Positions 21,936 through 34,339 of a DNA stretch of 64,000 nt are shown one piece after another. Source of the stretch: Meghimatium bilineatum. Taxonomy: Eukaryota; Mollusca; Gastropoda; Stylommatophora; Philomycidae. Under the pieces are notes generated by a model. It was given only the letters and a program-made list of their open reading frames with translations, was not told the origin of the DNA and did not search any database. Location of the stretch: the NCBI GenBank assembly GCA_034231615.1, contig CM067299.1:16942555-17006554 (forward strand), given 5' to 3'. Every line of letters begins with the position of its first letter. Positions within the stretch are counted from its first letter, which is position 1. The position numbers and the translations under genes were made by a program.

Positions 21936-23100
21936 AAATTTGATAGATATGTTAGCTAATGTGATAAAATAATGAAGTATAAAATAGTTATGCTACCTAC
22001 ATCATTTTATTACCCTTCCTAATTGTATATTAGAACAGTAATTTACGCACAAAAGTTAAAGTAGGCAGATATTTCAACTTTTACAAATATTATTCTACTA
22101 TAACAGTAAATATTTTACAAATCACATGAAATTTCTTGTTAAATGAATATCCTGCGAGTTAGTAACTTCTTACATGTTCTTGTGAACTCCTTGTATGTTA
22201 TTGAGCATCCTGCATGTCAGGGAATAAAGACATATGTCAGAGTGTCTTGTATGCCAAAGTGAATGTCCTGCAGGAATGTCAATGATTTAAATGTCACAAT
22301 AAATGACTTGCATGTCACAGTAAATATTTAGCAGAAGCAGGCAACTTTTATGGTCAGGCAGAGGGAGCGGGGCAAAATTCAAGTTAATGTGGCTGGGATA
22401 GAGTCAAAAGTATTGAGATTTCAAGATCAATGTAAAAGTTCTCGATACCTTTCCTGTCTAACCATTTTAGGCTGCAGAAAGACCAAACCCCCCCCCAAGT
22501 TATTTTTTCATTCATTCTGAACACTTATCACAACACTTGCAATGTCACATATTTAAAATAATCATTTTCTCTTTATCACTGATTAATTAGTGCCATGGTT
22601 TATTGCTTTCCTGAGATAGCTTTTGATGTGAAGGTAATGATAATATGAGTTATGAACCAGTATCATAGCATACAGTTTCCCATTGATGCTCAGCTGCCTA
22701 GTCAGTGGTTGACCAGAAACCGCCAACCTTTATTTTCATCCAACCTGTATTTTCTTTCTTGTCCTATCCATACAACTTGTGACATAAGTTGAGTAAGGTG
22801 ACACATAAAGTGCTTAGAACAGACAAGAAATATACCTAACAATTTCTGTTTGTGCATACTAAATATAACAATTTGTATGTCTGCTCTACCCAACAACAAA
22901 ATCATAAAATACAATTGTTGGCTGAAGGATTTCATTGGGTTAGGGTTAGACAGAATTAACCATAATTTCAAATTATGGGGGAAAAAACTGTTTAGGACAT
23001 GATAGTGAAATTACTAAATTCTATGCTTTGTGGATTGAGCATAAGTACAAAACAAAAGAAATGAATGAATGTTACCTAGACTGTAGAAATGTATGTTAAA
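21936..23100. other. Intron without clear element
   Basis: Degenerate tgtcagtg/atgtcaca repeats occur at about 22190-22330. The segment cagtggttgaccagaaaccg at 22693-22715 recurs at 33135-33160. Nothing else seen. Confidence 0.4.
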
Positions 23101-23103
23101 TCA

Positions 23104-23395
23104 GTGGTCCATAATGTGGGTCATATGGTCTGCTCAGGGGAGCTATAGATTTCCAGGGGACCACTATGAAATAAAATTGGAAAGGGGGGGGGGCAACAGA
23201 GAAAAGAAACCTGTCTAGGTCAATAATATGTACTCACTGCAGCTAAACTGAAATCCAACAGGCAAAACTTGGAACAGGGCAATGAAGTTTTGCTAGTGTC
23301 TAGGGTGTCCAGAAACTTGTCTAGGGTGGCCTTGACGACAAAGCAGTGCAAGAAACATTATCCCAAAAGGGGACCACTGGCAAAAATATGTTGAT
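23104..23395. mobile_element. hAT-like MITE, degraded
   Basis: Begins cagtggtccataatgtgggt, the CAGNGNTTC-type hAT end, and ends in a ttgataacc block. The inverted ends are imperfect, so the boundaries are approximate. Confidence 0.4.
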
Positions 23396-23399
23396 AACC

Positions 23400-23515
23400 G
23401 ATGAGTCAGATCGGAAGAAAACATGTTGATCCACTGAGTCAGATAATAGTGCTGAAGAGAACATGTTGATAACGACTGAGTCAGATCACAATGCTGAAGA
23501 GAACATCTAGGTAAT
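23400..23515. repeat. Tandem repeat of about 48 bp
   Basis: There are about two and a half units with agaacatgttgat, ctgagtcagat and aatgctgaagagaac. Confidence 0.75.
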
Positions 23516-23564
23516 AATCTAAAAATAATATAAAATAATAAGTAATAATTCTGTAGTCGTAACC

Positions 23565-23820
23565 TTCGATAACAGTTACCATGTTGTTCCGACAGGCCGA
23601 CATTGTGCTTGAACTAGTTACGGGCACTGCGTGGGTGGGCGGAACAACAAAGAAACCTGTCGCAAGGGTCAGAGTTGTACCCTGATGTCAACATCTGTTT
23701 CGGCAGCATTAGAATCAAAACACCATCATGGCTGGATGGCTGCTGAAACAGAGGGCGGAGCACTTATGGGAATGCCCCACGTGCTGTGAGGCCAGTTTCT
23801 AATCAAGAATCAAGAAGAAT
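23565..23820 (+). mobile_element. RNase H-LINE 3' end
   Basis: Plus-strand remnant of the terminal cysteine region (AEHLWECPTCCEASF) followed by aatcaagaatcaagaag. The same terminus recurs, decayed, at 59280-59335 and 59470-59535. Confidence 0.6.
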
Positions 23821-25726
23821 CTAAAAGATGATGTTATGAGATATAAGGGGAAACAAATTGAATGTAAAATCAGTGAAACGGTGTAAATGGAAACATAAAA
23901 ATATCAATTTTAATAGATTAAATGAAGTAAGGTTAATGTTATAGTCAACAATTTTTAAGAAATAAGTGTTCTGTGGGCGAATGTGTTAAATTATAAATGA
24001 AGTAGACAAAATTAAAATAGTACAAGGTGCAGTGTCCAGCGACATAGACTAATAATTGTCTAAAGTGATTGAGATGCGTTGCTTCTGGGTGAAGTCTTAA
24101 ATATTTGATAAAACATAGAACACAGATTTTCAAGCAGTGTATATTATACGGAAATCAGAAAATTAGATTAATGAGAAATCAAGAATCTGTTATGTTTAAA
24201 GTTAATGATACAAAGTCAATAACTTCCACATCAAAAACTTTTAACATTTATTGGGTTCTATTAAACATAAACCTATACTTTCTTTGTGGGAAGTCATTTA
24301 TATCTCTTCGATTTCCAACTTTTACTCATTCCTACCTGCCACCTAGACTTATACCCCACATGTGGCTCTACAGGTGATTTTCTTTATTGATTTTCAAAAT
24401 GCTAATTGCTGTTAATACTTTGCATTCATTAGTTTTCTATTTTATTTTCAACATTTAAGTGTTAGCGTCTTTATAAGCTATATAACTATTTGTGTCCATA
24501 CAATGCTTCTTCATTCTTGCATTTTCCAAACACGTCATGTCATAAGCATATTCCAAACACGTCATGTCATAAGCATATTCCAAACACGTCATGTCATAAG
24601 CATATTGATGGGATGTATGGGATACTAAAGTGTATGAAATGTATATAAACATTATAACTATTCCATCACAACCATGACACAAAAAACACCTGGCAACAAT
24701 TTAATCAGCAACGTTTACAGCACATGCATCTAAAATTATAACAAATTAAGCAAAGCAATATTTTTAAAATAATAAAAATCTGAGATTTAATTCCTGCGAC
24801 CCTTTCAGCTTCCACAAAAATACATTTAATTTTGAGTATTACACAGTGCTGGCTATTACAATTTCATGTTTTTCAAGAGTGAGTAAATGCAAGGGGTTTG
24901 TGTACAAAACATAGAACGTATTCCAAGCTAGTTTCCATATAAAATGTAGACCACTTAATTAGTGAAATAGTTTTCAATTCTGAAAATGTGGCAATGAATA
25001 GTATTAATCATTTAAATGGGTATCAGCGAGGTAGTAGTTGATAGTGAGCTCGATCGACAATACCCTCTTTTAAATAGGTGCTTCAAACGCTGACCATCTA
25101 CATTGTACTGACAATACAAATGGATGTATTATTCATGCTTCAAATTCATCAATAGTTGAATAGCAATATTCTGTACAGGATACGTTTCAATTATTTTTAC
25201 TTATTATTATTTAAATGGGGCCAACCTGAGACAATATATTCGATGATTGTGGTGAAATATTCAATGATAATGTTTTACACACCATCAACAGATAAACTCA
25301 CACACATATTATTGCAATATTTGTCTGTGTGTACAGTTCTGTGGATGATTAAATTACTTGACAGGCCTCCAACATCTTTAAATATCTGATCTATCTGGTG
25401 TTGAACAGTCAAAATGTGTAAAAATGTTGCATCCTTAAAGGAATTTAATGTAAGTATTCTGATTTTGAACATTCTGTTAGAGTTCCTTATAATCTGCATC
25501 ACTGCTTTCAACTAACAGCCATCTAGCAGAAGTAAAACAGCAGAACACATATTTATCGCTGTGATGTCAATGATTTCGGTGTACTAACATCATTTATGGA
25601 AAACCAGTTGCAACACTTTCTATTTTTTTAGATACAAACCTCATTCATGTAACAAAGAGTGATTTTAAAAAAATAAGACAACAGGTGAGGATTCTAATAA
25701 GCTGAGGATAAGAAAATGTTCATTAC
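23821..25726. other. Intron downstream of exon 8b, mostly featureless
   Basis: AT-rich. A 27-bp tandem repeat lies at 24522-24605. I see no gene in the rest. Confidence 0.45.
24522..24605. repeat. 27-bp tandem repeat, three units
   Basis: The unit attccaaacacgtcatgtca then taagcat is repeated three times without change. Confidence 0.92.
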
Positions 25727-25815
25727 CTCATAATTATTAAATATCCAATTTTTCAAGATATTAATGACCCTCAAAGTGCGAGCAGAACCAATAACAACGG
25801 ATGAGTTTGCCTGAC
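25727..25815 (-). CDS. RASGRF: RASGRF exon 8b: REM closing helix, divergent version (alternative exon)
   Basis: This 89-nt exon lies between acceptor ctgtgcag and donor gtaatg and encodes QANSSVVIGSAR followed by TLRVINILKNWIFNNYE. It aligns with exon 8a (MRVLNVLKHWVSKHQQ) at the R-V-x-N-x-L-K-x-W core and then joins the same DFESD sequence. It also starts in phase 1 and ends in phase 0. The longer vestibule of exon 8a is missing, and the helix C-terminus is changed from SKHQQ to FNNYE. The open frame and both splice sites are intact, so it reads as a functional alternative exon rather than a decayed duplicate. Its use needs RNA evidence. Confidence 0.82.
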
Positions 25816-26685
25816 CTGCACAGAGCACAAAACACAATGCACAACATTAAGCATAGCAAATGCCCAGGTTGGTGAATGCCATTACACAGCACGTGTACAC
25901 AGTAGTGGAGACTGCAAACCAACAGATCCAGATGTCTGATTCCTATGTATCACTATGCAGAAGATAATTTCAATGACAGCTCTGCATTAATATTCATTGA
26001 CCAAGGTAGTCTTATGGGCTAGGAATAATCTGTTTTCTGTATATAGACAAGTGATTTTTCAAGTTGTGAATGGCTAAAGTTACCAAGAATAAATGGAGCA
26101 AACAAATTATTTTCATTAAATTCCTTAGTTGTCCTTCAAGGAGTAGACTGCAGTAAAATTAAATACCAAAAGTAAAAGCACACAACATGAAAAAATAGTT
26201 TTTAAAAATAAATGTATAAAAATAAATGTTTTGACAAAAAGGCCTTACTCGTTAATCAAGCACAACACACGCACATAATTTGCATCAGTAAAATGTAAAG
26301 AGTATAGTATATGTTTATAAGTATATATAGTACTATAAGTATATATTAGTACTATATAAGTACTTTAATAGTATAGTTATATATATATATTCAATAGTAT
26401 ACTTATATAGTATAGTTTACAGTAAAAAGTAAAGTATATGTTTAGTTACATACATATGACAGAAATGGATAGGTTATAGTTCTTTATCACTGAAAAACAA
26501 GTACCATTTTTATATTTACTTTATTTAAAAAAGGCCTTTTGGTCAAAACATCAATGTTGACTGTTGCTATTCTTTGGAAAGACACATTATCTAGTTTTTC
26601 TTTTAATGTTAATTTCTCAACAAAAAACAATATGTTAAAAATAAATATACCTTCATCATTGGGCCTACAAATTAGAATTTGTAAG
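25816..26685. other. Intron between exons 8a and 8b, AT-rich part
   Basis: A tata/agtatatagt-rich stretch lies at 26300-26420. No element was identified. Because it flanks the alternative exon it may hold splicing signals that I cannot assign. Confidence 0.4.
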
Positions 26686-26687
26686 AA

Positions 26688-27010
26688 GCCAATAAAAGGA
26701 AGATTTATTGTAAGACGCCAACAAGGGGAAGATGTATTGTACGATGCCAGGGAAGATCTATTGTAAGAAGTAAATAATGAGAAGATTTATTGTAAGAAGT
26801 AAATAAGGGGAAGATTTATTGTAAGAAGTAAATAAGGGGAAGATTTATTGTAAGAAGTAAATAAGGGGAAGATTTATTGTAAGAAGTAAATAAGAGGAAG
26901 ATTTATTGTAAGAAGTAAATAATGGGAAAATTTATTGTAAGAGGTAAATGAGAGGAAGATTTATTGTAAGAAGTAAATGAGGGGAAGATTTATTATAAGA
27001 AGTAAATATG
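26688..27010. repeat. 29-bp minisatellite, about 11 units
   Basis: The unit aagaagtaaataaggggaag then atttattgt repeats with small changes. It lies in the intron between the alternative exons 8a and 8b. Confidence 0.92.
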
Positions 27011-27044
27011 GGTAACTTATTTGTAAACAAATATAGAAAGCTTA

Positions 27045-27230
27045 TCCTGTACTATGGCTATGTAGCGGCAGATTACAGAAGTGTCTCTGATGGTCTAGAC
27101 ACAGAATTCCCACTGCAGGCAATTGTGCATTCAGACCATTCCAAAAGCAATGGCAAAATAATGAAGTATTTGTTTTGCCTAGAAAATTATTACAGCTCAA
27201 AATGCTTGGTTGATAGTTATAACCTAAATA
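27045..27230 (+). repeat. SINE-like element
   Basis: Contains tgatggtctagacacagaat (degraded B-box side), aggcaattgtgcattcagac, tttgcctagaaaattatt and a ttggttgatagttat tail. It matches the 985-1180 copy through most of its length. Confidence 0.6.
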
Positions 27231-27935
27231 GGATATGCTACCAATTATCCCATACTAATTTGTGTTACTAATCACTTATATGTATTCTTATATTGGCACA
27301 GTTTGCATGTGAATGTTTTTCCATGCTACAAATGTATAATGCCCATACAAAAATCTATTATGCACATTATAACTAAAATAATTACCAGAACTACCATCTC
27401 GAAGAGTTACAAGAGAAATCAAGAAAGCATTCTCAGGTCTTTAATACAGTATATTATAGGTCTATACAATGAATGCATGGAACTAAAATTTTAAGAACAA
27501 GAGTGGGCGGTCACAAAGACAGAAGTACATTTGAAACCAGAATTAAAGTAACCAGTCTCATGAGCAGATAAAGAAAAATAATACCAAATAATGAGTGTGG
27601 ATATGAAAGAGAAAAAAGTAAATGAAAGTGCTATCAATAGTAAACATGACAAGATAGATGTTTTGATTTACAAAACCTTCACCAGGCTGAAAAGCACTGA
27701 GAAAACTATACAGAGACACACATATTATGTTTGTCCTTTGTTGTTTTTTTATCCTTATAAAGGATTTTTTAGAAATATTGTCTGTCTTGATTTTGCTGTT
27801 GTAGGCCTATATCATGTTATTATTTTCCATTCATACTCACATTAGCCCCTATATTTCCAACGTTTTGTGTTATCCCAGACACTGGTAGTATAATTCAATA
27901 CAAAATAGTAATTAGTGAAAAGCAATGTTATACTT
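27231..27935. other. Intron without clear element
   Basis: Nothing recognisable on either strand. Confidence 0.45.
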
Positions 27936-27940
27936 TACTA

Positions 27941-28208
27941 CAGTGGTTTTCAACATGGGCCATGGAGGTTTGATGTGGAACATATTGACAAATTTATAAA
28001 TTCTGGTGGGGGGAGGGCCACAGATCCATACATGGAGCTACAAAAAGGCAACAATTTGAAATATATAAAAAAAATTATAGCGCAGAAAGTTTAAAAAGTC
28101 TTGTTGACCGGCAAAGAAATTCAATGACTTTTTATGCACCAGTGAACCACAGGATAAAATTTGTCACAAAAGGGAACCACAGGTAAAAAAAAAGGCTGAA
28201 AATCACTG
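27941..28208. mobile_element. hAT-type MITE
   Basis: The left end is cagtggttttcaacatgggc and the right end, reverse complemented, is cagtgattttcagcc. These are imperfect inverted CAGTG(G/A)TTTTCA ends typical of hAT elements. The flanking 8-mers (ctttacta and ttttagtg) match at only about five positions. There is no coding frame. Confidence 0.6.
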
Positions 28209-28664
28209 TTTTAGTGAATGAAAGAGATGATGATAAAAGGCAAGATGGTGAACACACGAAAAAGTGGTTGAAATATGTTACAAATACAACACTATCATAC
28301 ACAAACAGTGAATGATGCCAAGTTAAAGTATAGGGAGATACAAATAAACTATAGGGCCTATATTATGTGCATTCAAACTCAGATTTTCAATCAACACATG
28401 CCTGGTAAATTCAACCATTTCAGTGTTAATATATTCATTTAGGTTTCTTCTATTGTGACACTGAGGCAGTGAATGATGCTGAAATATTTTTTGTGTGTTA
28501 AGGCAACTAAAAGAAAAGTTTACTTTTAATTAGTTTATTAAATTGTTTAAAAAATACTGTATGCATAGGTGTCAACTAGCACTGATTTTCTGTATTAATA
28601 TGGATTTCAGGGCTTAAAAAAAAAAAAAAAATGTGTGGAGTTCCCCAACATCTGATAAGCTTAT

Positions 28665-29645
28665 GTCAGAGCATATACATCAATAGTTAATGCGCAGAAA
28701 GAACGAGCACAGGTACATCCAATAATTTCTAAATTTACTTAGGAGTGAGGCAGGGATGTGTACTATTCCCTCCTTTCTATTGTTCATAACATACATAGAT
28801 CATATCTGCAAAATAGCAAAGACAATGGAAAAAACAATCTAATGGATAACTTAAATGAATTGCTATTTGCAGACGACCAAGCACTAGTAGTATCATCAGA
28901 AGAGCAACTACAAAAACAAATAGTTTACATCAAACATGCTTTACCTTTAGCATGAAGATAACTATAGAAAAGACCGAAGTAATGAAGATAGGAAGAACAG
29001 AAAGAAACACCAATATCTATATATATTATATATTGGAAACAAAAGACTTGAACAAGTGAAAAAAATCAAATACCTAGGAAGCAATACAACAACAGACGGC
29101 AAGAGTAGTAAAGAAATACATAATAGATGTAGTAAAGCATACCAAGCCCTAAGGCAAATGACATCAATCTTCAGAAACAAAAAATGTAGATTTAAACACC
29201 AAAATAACACTATTCAAAACGACTATTATGCCAACGCTGTGCTACCAATGCCAAACATGGACAATGATAGCACAAGACAAACATAAACTTGTGACAGCTG
29301 AAATGGCATGCATATGCAAAATCCTAGGAATAATGCTAAGAGACAGAGTGAGAAATGAGGACATTAGACAAAGAACCAGCACCACCCCAATCTTGGAATA
29401 TATTAAGAGACAACAAATTAAATGGTTTGCACACATCAGCAGACTACCACCAGACATCATACCACAGCAAGCTATGTTACACAGATACATTGAAGGTAGA
29501 CCTAGAGGCGGACCATATTAACGATGGACTACCAAAATAAAAGAGGCAACAAATTCCATAATATACTCAGCACACATGAGGGTCATCTCCAGAAAAATGT
29601 TCTACCCCTGACGCTGAATGGCAACAAAGGGTTTAGCGAAAAGAT
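28665..29645 (+). mobile_element. LINE reverse transcriptase C-terminal half, degraded
   Basis: Follows a (a)n run at 28616-28630. Decayed frames show GVRQGC, ELLFADDQALV (YADD as FADD), KTEVMKIG, KKIKYLGSNTTTDGKSS, LCYQCQTWT and ITRDR-like AEMACICKILGI, and finish with QIKWFAHISRLP and GRPRGG. It ends with the LINE C-terminus shared by several minus-strand fragments. Several frameshifts are present. Confidence 0.75.
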
Positions 29646-30129
29646 AGACTGTTGCTTAAAAACCCAGCGATTAACATGGCGTTACAAATATGTTGCCATT
29701 TTTTAACATCATACTTTTCCAGACAAGCTATATTTAGCAATGGGTGTGGCAGTATTTCTGATCTATCATAGTGTTTTCAATGATCAGTGAAATTGGTCAC
29801 CAAAGTTCTATAACAGATATTTTACGACCCTCATTAGTTATCAGTAAAGTGTTATGGGATTCCCCAGTATTATTAATTTTCTCTACCTCTGCACTTATTT
29901 ATAGAAAACGTTATACACTTTTGTTATATTTTGGACATTAAAGTCACATCCACGACTTAAACATGGATCTGCTTATACACGGAAACATACAGTAATAATT
30001 TACACTGAAGGTGAGTCATTCATCATTAACACCTATGGCTTTTTCTGCACAATCTGGTGGGAAAACTGCCAAAGAATCCAGCTGTGACTTCACCACAATC
30101 ATAAGCAGTCTTATGATGGTGGTAAAAGC

Positions 30130-30420
30130 TGTGACAAAGGCACTGTCATGGTTTATGTCACAATACTATTTTCATCATCCGTAAAGTTAAAGTGGGAGTC
30201 TGACAAGAAAGATTATCATACCTTCATATTCAAGCCTGGAAATGTGGGTGTTGAGGACAATGAGATACACTGGCGAGCATGGCCAGTGTCAAGAGGTACA
30301 TCACTAGATCGCTCTGAAATAGTTACTTCGCTGAAGATCTTAGCTGCTCAGAAGATTTTCGAAAGTGTAAATCATGGTTGCTCTCAAGACTGCATAAGAT
30401 TGGTATAAAGATTGGAACAG
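30130..30420 (+). mobile_element. RNase H-LINE fragment
   Basis: Plus-strand HTFIFKPGNVGVEDNEIHWR corresponds to the F-V-P-G-H-A-G-V-x-G-N-E-x-A-D strand of LINE RNase H, with the His and Asp lost. It is followed by SLDRSEIVTSLK. It is non-functional. Confidence 0.6.
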
Positions 30421-31158
30421 CCGGTAAAGAGAAGCATAATAAATACATGAAGAGACTGATAAATCAACATTGAACATGAACTGTAAGCTCTGATGGATTC
30501 ATTGAGATGGGTATATACGGCCATCCATATCTCTTATATTTTCTGTTGGGCTGCAAATGGCCAGTGGGGTGTATTTTGCCAACCCATTATCTACATGTTT
30601 CAATTTTCTAAGTATTACCAACATGTACTTATATCATAATTATCAGTCTAAATATATTACCTCTTTTTGGTTTTATTCTACAATGATACATATCAGAATG
30701 GAGTTATGTTTAACAAGAAATAAAAAAACAATACAGAATGAGAGGAAGCAAACAAATAAAACTGAATATGAAGTTAAAATGATGATGTCATAAAAGATTA
30801 TTATTATTGTATTACTCATAGGCTGAAGCTGCTGAACTTGTATATGTAGCATGCATAAACTGGTAAAGACATATTAGTCACATACAACAAATATTTCAGA
30901 ACATGATGCAGTTTGGTTAACATGATTATCATTCAAGACATACAACCCAAGAATATTCTTATACAGTTACAGGAAAAAATAAAGCAGTCCCATGACAAGG
31001 ACACATTCAATGCTGGAGATACCAAACAAGTAAGTGGATTACAGTGACATCACTCTCCAACCCCTGAAGCTACATCTGATGACATACATGGTGGCTACAC
31101 TTTCCAACACAGCTGCTAGACAGTGAGCTTGTCAGTGAGTCCATCTTTCTGTCCTTAC
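30421..31158. other. Intron downstream of exon 8a
   Basis: AT-rich with no element identified. Confidence 0.4.
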
Positions 31159-31268
31159 CTGCTGATGCTTTGACACCCAGTGCTTCAACACATTCAGAAC
31201 ACGCATGGTAGCAGCTGTGCTGATCACAGATTCACGTTTTTTCATGACAGGCTGTGCCTCTAAAGTAC
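31159..31268 (-). CDS. RASGRF: RASGRF exon 8a: REM closing helix, canonical version (alternative exon)
   Basis: This 110-nt exon runs from acceptor ataaacag to donor gtaagg. It encodes TLEAQPVMKKRESVISTAAT followed by MRVLNVLKHWVSKHQQ, closely matching the RVLNVLRHWVSKH helix of vertebrate RASGRF. It starts in phase 1 and ends in phase 0, joining exon 7 and the DFESD start of exon 9. Exon 8b encodes the same helix with the same phases, and using both would break the frame. A second acceptor 9 bases downstream is also in frame. Confidence 0.92.
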
Positions 31269-31980
31269 CTGTTTATTTTATATTGGGTGGAATATGTTCA
31301 TTCATAGGTATATCTACATTAACTAATTCAGGAAATATAACAGGTGGGATTGTGGGTATATTATTTCATATTTTTCAGAACACATGTAACATGTCAGAAA
31401 CACTCAAACCGTAAATAAAGTAAGTCAAAGAGAAGAGAAAACTAAAGATTAATTTAGTATTTAAGAATTTTTCTTGTGTTAAAACGTAGTTCTCTTTCTT
31501 TCTTCTATATCATCCTGCACTGATTATTAATATTTAAATAATTTTAGCATATCTTTAATCATACATCGGGCCTGCATATTTTTTTTTCAATAATCTATTT
31601 AATTTACTGAGAAAAGCATTTTCTGATTTTTATATTTCTTAAATTTGTTCAAATTGGTTTATTTTTATATAATTTTGTTTCATGTACAACTCATTATTTT
31701 GTATGAGTTTACCTGATGTTCTCAAGGACACTGCAATATCTTTGGTCCATCATCATTTGACAGCCCTTTTCACTGTTAGCAACAATCATTTATTCTATGA
31801 CTAGTTTCTCCATGATGCTATGTCTCTATATGACCAAAAGACTTCACCTTTCTTTTAAAGTTGTATAAGAGCAAACACTCTTTCAGATTTCTGATACTTA
31901 ACACATCCTGATTCGCTTTTTTCATTGCTCATATTTTCAATATTTTCTAGCATTTCTATAATTTGTTTCATGTACCAAAA
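31269..31980. other. Intron upstream of exon 8a
   Basis: T-rich sequence including the exon 8a acceptor region. Nothing else seen. Confidence 0.4.
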
Positions 31981-31984
31981 TTGA

Positions 31985-32315
31985 TTATGTTTTATATTGT
32001 GCATTCATTCTCTAACTCCTGCAGGTTAGCAGAATGTATTAAATAGAACTGAATGCTTTGTGTCATGGTATACAGCTTGACTTGGATTTCTATACCTTTC
32101 GACCGGACACATCTGTCTTCAGCACAGTTGTGTCACTTTGACCATTTATGTGATGGGACAGCTATCTCCTCTACCGCCGAAGACAAATGTGGTGCAAATA
32201 AAACAGCAACACAAAACATTTCAAATCTCTGGATTATGTCCTGCTGGAAATCTAGTAGGACCATTGTTCTGCTACAAGAGAGATCCAATGAGTTTGAGAA
32301 TGAATGCTGAAGATC
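31985..32315 (+). repeat. Two abutting copies of dispersed repeat family A
   Basis: 31985-32130 has ctctaactcctgcaggttag and tgtgtcatggtatacag. 32140-32310 has the opposite-facing block with tcctgctggaaatctagtag and tctgctacaagagagatcca. Facing copies also occur at 62150-62850. Confidence 0.6.
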
Positions 32316-33430
32316 TCCTCTCCAAAAAAAACTACTTAGTTGACTCTTATGACATGCAAGGCAGGTTGAGTATTGCTACATTTTCTCTCCTTTCAAGCCC
32401 TGGCAAAACATGGATGAATCTTTATATAATATGTTTCACACATCAAAATTAGTTTCTAATTTTCCTTAACATTATCGACAGTAAGTATCTTTCCATCCTT
32501 CCAGATGATAGCTCGACAATATTGTTGTGCTATAAGAAATATAATCTACAATAAATGATGATGATTGATGTGACTCCTAAGACCAATCCAAGCTACAGAG
32601 GGTCTTCCACAGTTGGTACAAGGAATCGCAGGCCCATTGCATCATTGTGTGCTGTTGTGTTTTCTTAGACAAGCAGCCCTTGAACTATCTGCTATCACTT
32701 TCTTCTTTGTCTTTGTTTTATACCACTCCTAATCTTTCCCCTCCATGCAACACAATCAATGACATCTAATTCCTATTATTCCATATCAAGGACTCTATCA
32801 TGCATATCTTATTTGCATATATTGTTGTACTGAAGTTGAGGTCGACCCCTAGATCCTTTCTGTAAGAGAATTATGCAAAATCTGAATTTTGTAAAAATTC
32901 TCTAAGAATTTACAAACTGTAATTATCCATAAAGTAAATGCTTCGGTATTTGGCATCTTCCATCCTTCTAGTGTGTCTCATCCATCTGAGTCTGCACATA
33001 ACATCAATTTGTTCTTGTTTCACAATGTATTCGAGCCCCTGTCTTCACATTGCATGCATGCTAAAATATACTAAATGCATCCTTCAAATGTTCCTCAAAC
33101 TACTTTTTCTCATATTTCGTAAGTGTTCAGCTGCCCAGCCATTGGTTGACCAGAAACCACCTGACTAGCATTGCCTTCAGCACCTCCTGAGTTGTTATGG
33201 TGACATTTATTCATCTTCCCAGAGCATGAGCCCTGGTACTCAATTATTAGTTTCTGAGTGGACTACATAATTTTGTGGGGTGGGGGGTTATGTAAATCAA
33301 AGATGATTTAGAAAGCCAAATCACCCCGGATGGCAGATAAGTGACTTACATAACACTACTGCAACTCCTGAATCTGATATGTATTGCATGATACACTCTG
33401 AGGTCACTATTACATCTGACAGTACTTGTA
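32316..33430. other. Intron with unresolved repeats
   Basis: The block at 33125-33165 is shared with 22680-22720. The segment at 32935-33070 may be an antisense LINE remnant but shows no clear motif. No gene seen. Confidence 0.35.
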
Positions 33431-33439
33431 GTGTGTCAT

Positions 33440-33760
33440 AAAGTAAAGGTTTAGGTATATGAAATGAGAGATGACAGAAGGATGTTGAGAATACCATAGA
33501 CAGCGAGAAAAATGAATAAAGAAGTAATAAGAGCATTACATTTTGAAGAGCATTGACTTTTAAACAACATCAGAACAAAAATAAGGTTTTTGACAGCTAT
33601 TTTTTCCCAAGGTTTTTGAGACCTAACAGCATGAAAAATTAATAGAAAGTGTGGTCCCATGTAACAGCGGCTATGGTCACACAAGAAAACAAAGGATAAG
33701 ATAAAACTCTTTAGGCATGCCATTGTCAATGTGATGACAGGTAAACTCATCCATAATTGG
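33440..33760 (+). mobile_element. LINE post-RT fragment
   Basis: Contains RMLRIP then TARKMNKEV in a decayed plus-strand frame. It matches the WTARKTN-V segment of the LINEs at 13190 and 49315. Heavily degraded. Confidence 0.5.
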
Positions 33761-34339
33761 GATTACAGAGAATCTATAAAGAAGACCACCTTCATGAAAG
33801 ATTCAACAAGAATAAATTTTGACATTCTGATAAAATATCTCCACCTGAGACTAAATAAATATACCAAAACTTAATATTAAAGTCAAACTGCAAAAAGATA
33901 AAAGCTAAACATGACAATTTTTAATAACAAAAACAAACTGGATGAGAGATATCTAGTAAAGAATATTTCTAGAATTTAGAAATCTAATTTTGAAATCAGT
34001 ATGTGATAGTAATACCAGAATGATCATCAATGGCACACATTTAGTTTTGAGAGACAATAGTTACCATCCATTAGGAATAATCTGAAGCTGTATCTGCTTC
34101 CATTTTCCAGTCTAGCAACAGCTGTTATAATTTAATTTATCCAGTTCTCACATAACATGCTTTCAGCTGGATCTGTATATTGCAAGCTTATTCTAGACTA
34201 CAAGCTTATTCTAAGAGGTGATCTAGACTACATTTATGTCTAGTGTCTTCAGATCCTACTGAAAGAAGTCAAAACTATGTACAAAAAATCTTTTGGGAGG
34301 CCACCACAATTCATTTCACATGATTGGTTGGTTGCTGAT

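Noticed and set aside
25727-25815. Exon 8b as a decayed duplicate of exon 8a
   Set aside because: Open frame, acceptor, donor and phases are all intact and the conserved helix core is kept. Decay would be expected to break at least one of these.
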